DNA of 64,000 bases from Collybia mongolica (lineage: Eukaryota; Basidiomycota; Agaricomycetes; Agaricales; Clitocybaceae). Below, piece after piece: positions 41,734 to 52,485 of this stretch (its first letter is position 1; every line of letters starts with the position of its first letter). A program made the translations under genes and the position numbers. Where the stretch lies: assembly GCA_013420905.1 (NCBI GenBank), contig JAAXNY010000005.1, positions 4,526,001-4,590,000 on the forward strand. The letters run 5' to 3'. The notes under the pieces are model-generated. The model did not search any database. It worked only from the letters and a program-made list of their open reading frames with translations, and was not told the DNA's origin.

Positions 41734-44172
41734 ATGCATTCAGCGTCTCTCTCTGCTCTGGTGCTTATTGCCGTGACGACCTCCGTTCAGGCCGGTCTAA
41801 TCGAGGATATTTGGAACTTGATCCCGAAGCGTCTGACAGGTGAAAGATGGGAGAAGACGATCACGCTTGAGGTACGTGCTTCGGCTTCGTGATGCAACGC
41901 ATGAAGTGCACTGACCTTTGCACTTGTGTACTCCAGGGTCTATTGCAGCACTCTCGCAAGCTCCAGGCAATTGCCGATGCCAATGGTGGTGGGTTGAATG
42001 TTTCGCTGTCCCGCTGACTGGGGGTTGACGGCTTCGGATCAACGCAGGAGCCCGAGATTTTGGCACACCTGGTTATAATGCCAGTGTCGACTACGTATAC
42101 CACCTTGCGAAAAGCCTTGGGTACCAGACAACACGGCAGTCGGTTCCTTTCCCGAAGTCTATTGTCAAGGATGTCCAGTTAACGATTGAAAACAAAGTCT
42201 TTGCCGCCGGTACCGTCCTTGCTTTCAGCGTGAGTTAGGACTTTATGCTATCGTTCAGTCGAAATCTAATCTCACCACCCCGTAGTATACCCCTGGAACA
42301 GGTGGTCCTGTGACAGCTCCGCTTGTTTATGTTCCTGATCTACCTGGTGGCGAGGATGGCCACGGATGTGACCCCGCAGATTACCAGAGCGTTGACATTA
42401 AGGGAAAGCTTGCGTTAGTTCAGCGAGGGACATGTACTTTCGCACTTAAGACAGAACTAGCGCTCAATTTTGGTGCTGCTAGTAAATAACCCAACATTAT
42501 GTGCGAGCTTGAGCCAAATATTGAAAACCTTATATTATAGGCCTAGTGCTATTCAATAATGCCCCTGGCGGCCCAATCTCATCAAGGTATGTCGTTTTTA
42601 CCTAGGGCTAATGCATCTATCTTATACCCCACTTAGACTAAACTACGACGTCTCGAAGAACTCCCCCACAGTTATGATTAGTTTGGAGGATGCTACACCA
42701 TATGTTGCTCGCCTTAATGGCACGAGCCCTGAAACCATTTCAGCGACTCTAAACGTCGATGCGAGCGTGAGGCCCTCCTGGTCAGAAAACGTTATTGCCC
42801 AGACATGATGGGGTGACAAAAATAACGTCCTGTCTGTGATCCTTTCGCTCGTCTCGACCACCTATACTTACTTCAAACAGTTTCGTTGGAGCGCATCTAG
42901 ATTCTGTTCCTGCTGGCCCCGGTCTGCTCCCTTCTGTGATATACAGATGACATGGCTTATTTTAACGTTCTTTTGGAAGGTATCAATGATGATGGTAGTG
43001 GCACTGCCACTGTAGCGGAACTTGCACGTACATTAGCGAAAGGTTTCCTTCCGGGAAAAAATGCTGTTCGCTTTGCGTGGTGGGCGAGTATATTTCTTTC
43101 TATTGTCATAACGTCCGCCTAATATCTTTTATTGTATTTTAGGCTAACGAGGAGGTAATAAACCTACCAGTTGTTGAACTTGTTTCGCATTGACCCTCAA
43201 TCAACAGATCGGATTAATTGGCTCCCAGTATTACGTTGATAGTAAGGTATATTGGCTCATGTATTGTCAACACCACTGACCTTAATACCTAGGCTTGTCC
43301 ACCGCCGAGCGCAAAAAGATCGTTGCCTACACTAACTTGGACATGACGGCTAGTCGTATGTGATACTCTAAATGTAGCCATCTATTTACTAATATTGTTT
43401 TCAGCTAATTACAGTGATTATGCCAATCTGTGTCATATAATGTTTCGTCCTGACATCCGTTTCGATGTACAGTTCTAGGAATTCATGATGGCGACAACTC
43501 TGAAGGTCAGAGTACGTAAATTTCGGAAAAATATTTGTTTGCCATTTCCTGACAGGCTCCATAGACAATATTGAATCACCTGTTGGCAGCGCAGAATTGG
43601 AGGCCTTATATCAAAAATCTTTCGATGACAAAAAGCTCCCTCATGGAAGGTAAATCATTACTTTGGCAGCGCATCATGCAACTACTCAACATTTACCTGT
43701 AGCTACGCTTTCACCTCATTAAGTGATTACAACGCATTCTTGTCAGCTGGGATCGCCGCTGGCGGCCTCGCGACCGGCGCTGGAGGTCTGAAGACGGAGG
43801 CCGAGGCGAAGGCTTTCGGTGGAAGAGCCGGCATCGCGTAGTACGTGGAGATCCCTGCTAATCCCCACAACCGGTCCCAACATTTTTTTTTCCAAGTGAC
43901 GACTGTTACCATTGGTTCTGTGATACCATCGGTACTTTTCTTCATTGTTTGTATGATCATCGCTAACGATTCCTCCAAATAATCTGTCCCATGACGCCTT
44001 CCTATGGAATGCTCAGGCTGTAGCGAAGGTCGTTGGAGATCTTGTCCAAAATGTCAAACCCATCAAAGATGCTAAACCCGCCGCCACCGGTGCTGCTCGG
44101 CTCACATCGCTCAAGAGTTCAACCGTCGGGAATAGCAACCTTGGCAAACATTGTGCCCACGACGAGCTGTGA
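41734..44172 (+). pseudogene. M28 aminopeptidase (APE3/aminopeptidase Y-like), decayed
   Basis: These zinc peptidases are secreted or vacuolar and remove N-terminal residues. The gene starts with a signal peptide (MHSASLSALVLIAVTTSVQA) and has about a dozen exons with introns of about 45-70 bases. A PA domain follows (HGCDPADYQSVDIKGKLALVQRG, LVLFNNAPGGP), then the M28 core: GAHLDSVPAGPG with the zinc H and D, INDDGSGT, WWANEE (metal-bridging and catalytic E), NLDMTA, and late H in CYHWFCD. Lesions: an in-frame TGA at 42806-42808 where K or R is expected, and a lost splice acceptor near 43980 (CAG changed to CAA before ATAATCTGTCCCATGAC). One intron uses a GC donor (43084). The reading ends KHCAHDEL. 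Metal ligands are intact, so inactivation is recent. Confidence 0.8.
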
Positions 44173-46289
44173 ACATACCGGGAATATCCAGGGATCTAAT
44201 GTCGCTTGTAACGTAAATAAACTATTCTTATCAATCGATTTAAACAACGCATTTCATGGAAAAGATCCCCATGGGCCAGTGGGTGGTGGTGAGAGCGGAC
44301 ACAGGGCAGGCCTCGTTCACCACCGCTTTTGCTGCCGGATCAGGCAAACGCCCTCATTTTGAAAAGGAATTGGCTCGGTCTCTTTTGTACTACCGGTTAC
44401 ACATATCCGTGGCTCTCACTCACCGCCTTTGGCGACAGGCAAATGACACTTAGGTTCGACATTTACTTCGTTGAGGGCTGTGCGGGCAGACTATAGACGA
44501 GCAGTGCAGTATGTGACGACGTTCACTTGTCATTAGGGTCCATTTGAAATCATCTCGTAGCCAACCTAAATTTCAAATCTCAGGTGATCTCTTCAATCTA
44601 ACATTCGTGAGTCAGTTGGGCGAATTTATGTTCCTCCATCTAACACGTACTGGTGATGCGGTTCAAGTCTTCCCAAGTGATTGTGTTCGTTGCTCAGGAT
44701 GAACTGGCTCAGTTCCACACTAGCGAGTTCATAACCGAACGGATCAAGCCGAACGTACTGAAATGACAAGCCCATTTTTTGAAGTTCGCGCGACCCCCGC
44801 TCGTCCGGACAATCCCCATTTGTCTATCCACATGTCGATCGTCTCACTGTTTCATTGACCCCAAATTCACATTCGTGATTTGATCTCCAGTGGACGCAAC
44901 CCGGAGGGGAATGCGAATATCGATATCGCGGCGTTGACTGATTATAATTTTGACAGACTGACATGCTATGACGGTTTCTGTGAGTGTCTGTTCACTGTCG
45001 GGGAACGCCAAAATGAAGAGACGCGGTGCCAGCCACGAGGGTCCTAGTCATTCCTCATGATATGCGTGAATATCGCATCAGCTATTCTGTGGGTAAACGC
45101 TGGAGTTAACTTGAGATGGTCACTGTTGAAGAAGACCCACTGTCGAAGTCACACCCCGAGAATGGGACTGGACCTTTAACGGTCACTGACTTTTGATCCT
45201 TCGACGGCCCTGGGAAGGGTCGAGTGGGGCGCAGTTCAGGTTCGAGGCTTAAGCCGATGACGGACTCACCACGAGTTGAGTTTATGAACCATGACTACAT
45301 AGAATATAGTCTGACATTTACATGTTGATCATTATGGATGGCAGCCTTAGCAACATCGACAGATGCTTTAGATGTACCACCTAAAACCAACCCACCAAGG
45401 CCAACAAGATTCGACGAAATTATTGAGATTGATATTGGTGATCGCGATGTGAGGAGGAGAGGAGGCTTTTAGATCTCGGGTGAATGCATGATTAGAGTTG
45501 ATGGATTAGGTAACAGGGTGCCAGATGTTCTGATTTGATCTTTGAAAATTGAATTGACGAACTGCAGGTGGTGTGGAGCAACAGCTTCTTCAACCCTCAG
45601 GTCGAAGGGACGTGGCGAGTAGAGAATCCAAGGGTCATGGGGCCCCATATTATCAACATGACAGCCAACCGCAAATTCGTCGGTCAAGGCTCAAGGAAGG
45701 AATAAACCCAAGTAAAGACTATACGTGACGCAACGAGTAGCTTGGGCGACAACACTAGTGAGGGTGTACCTCATTGCCTTTGCACAAGACGCGTTAAACT
45801 TACATGTTTGTAACTCGAAGCGTGCTCCCCCCTGACCTTGCACTGCCTGATAGTATTTGTACGTTCTCTATATTAGTAGGACAAAGAGAAGTATGGATCG
45901 AAAATGGAACTTACAAGAAGGTTTTTTAGGCCATTTCCTTCATCAGCTGTTGAAAACCTGAAACGCTTGCTTTAACAGTAAGCCATGAGGAACTGACAGC
46001 AGCCTCGCCACATGACATTCCCGAACGAAGGGGCACAGGATCACGACATATATGCGTCTTTAGGGAAACCGTTGCAGCTGGAAGAATAAGGTATCTTCAA
46101 TCCGCAGCTATAATATAACATGGTGAGGAGATAATTTGAGGTCTGGAACATGATAAAAGCTTCGAGGCCCCTATTTATAATAGGCTTGCAAACCAAACAA
46201 TGATCGCCCGAATTGGGCGACGGAACTAAATCCAAATTTGCCAGCGCTATTATTATTGGCACCCGACCGTTACCTTCCCTTATCTACTT
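44173..46289. other. No supported gene; possible old pseudogene
   Basis: Isolated coding-like pieces occur, for example plus strand 44256-44453 (VVRADTGQASFTTAFAAGSG) and 45570-45680 (FFNPQVEGTWRVENP), but no continuous frame or known family could be built from them. Confidence 0.35.
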
Positions 46290-47895
46290 ATGACATCCCC
46301 TCAGCCAAAGCTCGAGTTTGAGCAATTTGCAAACGATCTCCTATACGAAATACTCTCCCATCTCCCGATCGAAGATATTGTTCGCTCAAGACGGGTTTAT
46401 ATCTAATCAGTGATCCAGACATCGCACTACTGAAATTTCTATTGATTGCTTCAGGTTTGCAAGAGGCTTCAAGAAGCAACTCATCAGCGAATAGTTTGGT
46501 CGAATGCCTATCGAAATTCAAACCTCTTAATACCCGAAGGTCCTACATCGACACAAACCTCCCAGGATCTAGAGGAGCTACTTGTGCGTGCGGTAAAAAT
46601 TCAACACAAATGGACCATGCCTTCAAAGGCCCAGGCAGTCTCCCGTAAATTCATCGAGGGTCTACCGGCTTACGAATATGATGTCGCTATGATTTCTGGA
46701 CGATACCCGGTGGTTGCGACACGAAACGAGATTTCTTGGTATGACCTCGACAAAGATGAGAAGGAGCAGTTGGGCTCGCCAATTGCGACCTATGGAGTAG
46801 GAAACCCTGGGATGGTACCCGCTGGGATGCAACTTCTATCGGCCCAAGACAACGCGAACGATGAGGGACCAGACACTGCCTACGTTGCGTTTGTTTCGAA
46901 TCGCTGCATGTACGTCAAAACCCAACGAAAGTTTGGTTTTACACTGAGGTCCGCCGTTTACATAGAAAGGTTTTAAAAGTTCAGCTTCCACCTTCTTCCA
47001 CCTCCATTGAAATGGCCGCAGAATTCCCCCTACTCAATTATTTCCCTGTTGGCTTTGTCTTGAAAGATAATTTCTTACTGGTGATACAAGAATTCCAGTC
47101 GGACACAGATCCTATGGACTTTTTCCACATTCCAACGAAGCGAAAATTTCTTGTTCCAATGCACGTATGTACAGTTCATTCTTGATGATTGTCTAGAGTA
47201 CTAATTTCATCTGACTTTAGGGAAGAGTCCACAATCTATCTGATCTAAACTCTGTGAATTACATGATCGTGCCCACTCATCTGATCATGACGTTCCCTAT
47301 AACCCATGAAGGCAAGACTGAGGTAGAGATTTTCAAACTCCCTGCCCCATCCCCCGCGTCCCCACCGGTTTCCCGGCTGGCGATTTCTCACAGAGCTATA
47401 TATCCTGGTGTTATCTGGAAAGCGCTCAGCGTCTTTGAGTCCCCACCTCCGGACAACCTAAGATCGTCTGAGGTACGAATCGGGATACTGGCAAGCTGCT
47501 ACGAGGAATTCAATCGTCGGGGCATAGGAGGCAAAACAAGCCTGCAGTATTTTGACATCCTCGTTTCATCGATAGGCACTGTCGAATTTTTGAGGCGCTC
47601 GTCTTCGGTGGTGCACGATATGAAGCCACAAACTACCCACATTTTTGCCACTTCATGTTCTACCGCGTGTTTGGCGGTCACCCAAACATATACATCCCGT
47701 GGACAAATACTCGTGATGCACAACGTCGAGCCCGGCATTGGCACATCTCAGGGCAATATCGTTGCTAACCCTTTCACGCTACCTGAAGGGAAAGAGGGAA
47801 TGACGCTCATAACATTCGATGGATTTCGCGGGCGTTTATTGTTCAACGTTCAAGGCGCTGTAAAACAACGGATAGACGTCTGGAGCGTGGTTTGA
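46290..47895 (+). CDS. F-box protein, tandem copy 1
   Basis: Four exons: 46290-46394, 46455-46913, 46970-47164, 47221-47895. ATG at 46290. The F-box (FANDLLYEILSHLPIEDIVRSRRVCKRLQEATHQRIVW, residues about 12-48) spans the first intron. The remainder is a long domain shared with copy 2: SGRYPVVATRNEISWYDLD, HIPTKRKF, RLAISHRAIYPGVIW, FDILVSSIGTVEFLRRSSS, GIGTSQGNIV and LITFDGFRGRLLF, probably a beta-rich substrate-binding fold. Likely an SCF adaptor of unknown target. Reading frame intact; all introns GT-AG. Copy 2 has introns at identical places and is offset by about 2.77 kb. Confidence 0.82.
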
Positions 47896-48193
47896 TGGTT
47901 CAGTTGTATGGGGTAGTACTACCGATTTCCTCGGATATACTTCATGGAGCAGTAGGGTAAGACTTGTAACGCTTCTGGGGCGGCGAGTGGCGTAATGGAT
48001 GATGCCTTGAATGTTATATCGTTCGGGCAATACTATATGTGGACTTCGAAGTAATATCGTCTTTTGCGGCTATGGTGAGGAAACGGTTGATGGAATTGAG
48101 TTGAATGCTCGAAACGAGTGTCCGAACTGGGCGGACCCGTTTATGCAAAAATATCCGCACTAACGACACTTTTACCATTCGTTAGTACTCATA

Positions 48194-48850
48194 TGTCATC
48201 CCCGCGGCCAAAACTCCAGTTTGAACAGTTTACACGTTTTTTTCCTATATAAAATGCTCTCGCACCTTCCAAGTTCCGATTGAAGATAAGGTTCGCTCAA
48301 GAGGGGTTCATATCCAATCAATCAACCATTCGACTTGAGATGATATAGATTGGAATGGAATATCTCAGGGCCCAAGCTAACGCAAAAAATGAAGGGCCAG
48401 ACCCAGCCTGCTACGTGGCCTTTTTGCTAATCGCTGCGTGTACGTTCAAATTAATGAAGTTTATTTTTCGGCTGAAGTATGACGTTTACTACACAGAAGA
48501 TCCTGAAGTTTAGGCTTTCAACGCTCTACGGAAATCTCCCCGAGTTTCAAGCGCTTAGTTACGAGTCTGGTTGGTTCCGACCAGAAAATGATAACTTGGA
48601 AAACATACCGGTCAGACTCGGAAGATCCTTTGCATCTTGAAGCAAATATAATAAGCTGGTCATTACACATGGCCCTCCTGAACGCTGACTCCTTTTAATT
48701 CCAGGAAAATACACTACCCTATGTAGATGATTGGAATTGCATGATCGCCCCGACCTAACTGATTATGACGATCCCTAAACCACGTTCATGCAACGTGCGA
48801 ATTCGGGCACTGGCACCTGATATCGACTTTGGTCCTGACAGGAAATGAGA
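48194..48850 (+). pseudogene. Relic of the tandem F-box gene
   Basis: Begins ATGTCATCCCCGCGGCC like copy 1 and follows it (KLQFEQF, then SHLPSSD), but has frameshifts and a large internal deletion: the F-box start joins directly to the region matching QANAKNEGPDPACYVAF and then an ENTLPYVDDWNCMIAP-like block. It lies between the two intact copies, so the array was once at least three genes. Confidence 0.7.
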
Positions 48851-49056
48851 AGCATCAGTAATTCAAACAACTATCTGAATCGGACCCCGTCTAATAAACC
48901 ACGTTTCAATGAGATAGCATGTACGGATTTCAAAAAAGAGATCAGTTATCTTGAAAGTGGGATAGTGGCGCTTTGACGTATTTTAGTGATCCAAACAACC
49001 ATCCAAATACGATTTAAGCGGGCCGAGCAAGTTGGACCAGAACCCTCATCCACTGT

Positions 49057-50664
49057 ATGGCATGCTCTCAGCCAAAGGTTCAGTTCGAACAACTCCCAGA
49101 TGATATCATTTGCGAAATACTCTCGCATCTTCCGGTTGAAGATATCATACACTCAAGACGGGTTCACATCTTATCATTTGAGATACTATATGCTGCTGAT
49201 GTCTCTTTTGATTGATTCAGGTTTGCCGATGGCTTCAGGGGGCAACCCACCAACGAGCAGTTTGGTCAAATGCCTATCTATACTCAAAGCTATTGAGACC
49301 AGAGGGTCCTATGTCGACGCAAACCGCCCAGGATCTGGAAGATCTCCTTGTACGTGCGGCAAAAATTCAACGTAAATGGTCCGCACATCCAGGAGTCCAA
49401 CCTGTTAAAATTCGTAAATTCATGGATGGTCTTCCGCCCTATAAATATGGAGTCGATATGGTTTCTGGACGATACCTGATAGTAGGAATAGGAACTGAGA
49501 TCTCCTGGTACGATCTCGATCGGGATGAAGCAGAACGGCTAGATGTGCCAGTCGCGACCTACGATATGGGTGTCCCTGGGGCGGGCCCTGCTGTGATGCA
49601 GTTTTTATCGGCACAAGCCAATGCAAACGGTGAGGGACCGGACACGGCATACGTTACGTTTTTTGCAGATCGCTGCATGTACGTCTACAGTCAACAGCCC
49701 GATTCCGATTTTCTTTTCTCTGAAAAGGTTATTTTTTATATAGGAAGGCGCTGAAGGTCAGGCTTTCACCTTCCAACCCTTCTATTGAAACTATCGCCGA
49801 GTTTTCATCGTTCAATGATTTGCCCGCTTGGGACCGGCTCCAAAGTAATTACTTGCTGGTGAGGTCAAGCCTAACATTCAAATTACGGCTCTTTCATATT
49901 CCAACGAAACGAGAATACGCGTTTCCATTGGGTTCTGTACGTGAATTTGATCTTTACAGGCGCACCTCCTGAGTGCTGATTGTACTTGATTTCAGGAAAA
50001 TACTCTAACCGCGAGTTACTGGAATTGGATGATCACCGCCACTCACTTGATTATTATGATCCCCCGTCCTCACAGACACGAAACAGACGTGGTAGTTTTT
50101 GATCTTCCCACCGAATTGCCTAGCTCCTCCTCAGTTTCTCGGCTTGCGATTGCTCACACGGCCGTTTATCCCTATTCTATCTGGAGAGCTGACTGCATCT
50201 TTGAGGCCCCTCCAAACGAGCTTGGACCATTTGACGCACGAATCAGGGTATTAGCGATCTGTCATGAGGGACATGATCATCAGACCCCGACCAACTTGGA
50301 GTGTTTCGATATCCTCATTCCATCAGTGGGCACCGTAGAATTCCTGAGACACTCGTGTTCGTTGTTGCAAGGTGTCAGCCCTGGGACTATGAAAAGTGTT
50401 CTCACCACCTCATGCTCCACCGTGAGTTTGGCGCTTTCCTACTCGCAACCAGCCGTAAATCCGATCGATGGGCAAGTGATCATGATGCACGACATAAAAC
50501 CGGGTATTGGCACAGCTGAAGGCACCATCGTCACTAACCGCCTCACATTACCCGGAGAAAAAGAGCATTTAAGGCTCGTAGCGTTCGATGGATTTCGTGG
50601 ACGTGTATGTTTTGACGTTCGCGGAGCCGAGAGGCCACGGATAGAAGTCTGGAACCTAGTTTGA
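49057..50664 (+). CDS. F-box protein, tandem copy 2
   Basis: Four exons: 49057-49161, 49221-49682, 49748-49936, 49996-50664. ATG at 49057 gives MACSQPKVQFEQLPDDIICE, aligning with copy 1. The F-box (LPDDIICEILSHLPVEDIIHSRRVCRWLQGATHQRAVW) spans intron 1. The C-terminal domain repeats the landmarks of copy 1: SGRYLIVGIGTEISWYDLD, FHIPTKREY, RLAIAHTAVYPYSIW, FDILIPSVGTVEFLRHSCS, GIGTAEGTIV and FDGFRGRVCF. Frame intact. Divergence between the copies is substantial, so both may have been kept with different targets. Confidence 0.82.
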
Positions 50665-51306
50665 TTGATTACTTTGGAGGCGGCGGCGCCGATTTACTCG
50701 GATACATGAGGAGCACTTGGACAAGTCATTTGACATTTTGAGTCGAGTGGCGTAATAGAGAGAGATGATGGGCTGCGTAGTATGCTCCCTGTACGTGGAA
50801 TAGCTTATCGTTCTGAAACAATTGATATGTTGAAAAGTAACTACGGAGCATGCGAGTGATCGCCCCTTGCGCGCTCTTGCTTTTTTGGGAAATTTCTGAG
50901 GGGCTTATTTGGGCCCGAATAAGTACAGCTTGAGGTCTATTTATAAATGGGACAAAGGCAGATGACTCGCCTGAGCCACTTGTCAATGCAAACTTGACAG
51001 ATGCTCGTTACCCGCGAGCCTTGTGACACACTCCACACGAGAGCATTTCATTGTACGGGTGCACTGGTTGGTCAGTGGACCTCTATGACACATGGGATCG
51101 AAACTGTTCGAGTGGATCAAGTTGGAATGAAGCCACAGTGGCCATATGTCGGGGATGGTATCGTTTTTAGCAAAGGTCCGAGAAACACGACCATTATTTC
51201 CATGACTTTCATTTTCGGGGGTAGATAGTAAACTCTCCGTCGTTCAGCGGAGCCAAGAAGAACTACATCACAGGCACGATAATAGATCGAGCCTAAGGCC
51301 CTAATG
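50665..51306. other. Intergenic between convergent F-box copy 2 and LNP1
   Basis: The first 130 bases resemble the 3' flank of copy 1 (ctcggata...gcgagtggcgtaat), confirming that the duplication includes the 3' region. A plus frame at 51001-51228 has no known domain. Confidence 0.45.
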
Positions 51307-52485
51307 CTACGAATCGTCCACCTCCATCATAGTTGTATCTTTGTCGACTGTAGGCGGGGAACCATTTCGCACAATGGGTGAAGGCTGACGAGGAAGAGGA
51401 GCGCTTGTCGGTGAAGGCGTTGTAGAGGGGGAGACAGACGTGCTAGCGGGTCTCAGCCTTCTAGATCGAACGGAAGGGTTAAAGTGGTTGCATTTAGGAC
51501 AGACGTATTCTGGATTAGGAATGGTGAGCCCCAAAAATGATGAATTGAAACGGCTGAAACAACGTACGTGCATCTTCCCACATGCTCTCTTTCACCAGCC
51601 CGTTGTGCGCGAAACATTTCTCGCAAATCAGTGCGTAACGTGATACCGATGCATTGGGAGTGTGATCGTCGTCACCGAGTAAGGCATCAGCGACCTTGTC
51701 ATACCACTGTTTGCGAGGTGGGGCGGATGGCATAGGTGCTGATGGTGGTGAGACCGCGATTAAAGGGTTCGGGTGAGGTGTTTGCATGCGGCTGTTAGGC
51801 GGCTGAGCCATGGGGCGTTGAGGCGTACTCGGCTGGGTCGGCGCAGAGACGATGCGCTGACGGAGACCGGGGCTGGAGACTGGTTCGTCATATCGCTGGA
51901 CCAAGTCACGCATCGAATAATAGTTGGTCTTCTTCTTGATCTCCTCCAGTTTGTTCCGCTGCTGTTTGAGCAGATTTTGCAAGGCCTTCTCTGCAACAGA
52001 TCATCAGCTAGGTCGATTTGAATAGGTACCGCACCACCCTACCTTCAGCGTCTCCCTTCCGCTTGTACCAAATCTGGACGATTCTCCGCACGAAGAGGAT
52101 GCTGAACGGGGTCGTCAATCACATCTCAAGGAACGAGGAAGACCACGCACACTACTGGGCCCACAACAACCGGCGATCCCTTCACAGCTCTTTCGAAGCC
52201 ACTCCTGCTGCCACGCGCACTAAAATGCGGCAATAACTGCATGTACCAGAGCGTGACGTATACCGCCCATCCAGCCAATGTGTACAACGTCACGAGTAGC
52301 GTCGAGCGGCGTTCACGTAGACGTAGTTCTGAGAGCTTGACCTTGCGTTTTTCGATGTCAACCGCCATCGAGGAAAGGACTGTCTCAAAGTCCTCATCTT
52401 TCTTCTGTTTCAAAGGTTATGCCACGATGATCATAACATAAAAAGATTAGAGTCTGACCTTGAAGAACATATCAAAGAAACCCAT
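51307..52485 (-). CDS. LNP1: Lunapark (ER network three-way junction protein)
   Basis: Lunapark stabilises three-way junctions of the tubular endoplasmic reticulum. Five exons on the minus strand: 52485-52459, 52404-52151, 52101-52043, 51990-51568, 51509-51307. Exon 1 is only 27 bases and encodes MGFFDMFFK, the classic N-terminus (myristoylation site in animals). Next come a charged coiled coil (DFETVLSSMAVDIEKRKVKL), a first membrane segment (TLLVTLYTLAGWAVYVTLWY), a second (PVVVGPVVILFV), a second coiled coil (LKQQRNKLEEIKKKTNYYS), a proline-rich linker, and the Lunapark zinc finger with CEKC and CPKC pairs (YALICEKCFAHNGLV...YVCPKCNHFNPS). It ends in a disordered tail with MMEVDDS. All introns are GT-AG and the frame is intact. 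Confidence 0.93.

Noticed and set aside
44155..44172. C-terminal HDEL of the M28 reading as an ER-retention signal
   Set aside because: The gene is a pseudogene with an upstream stop and a lost acceptor, and secreted or vacuolar family members do not need ER retention. Likely coincidence.
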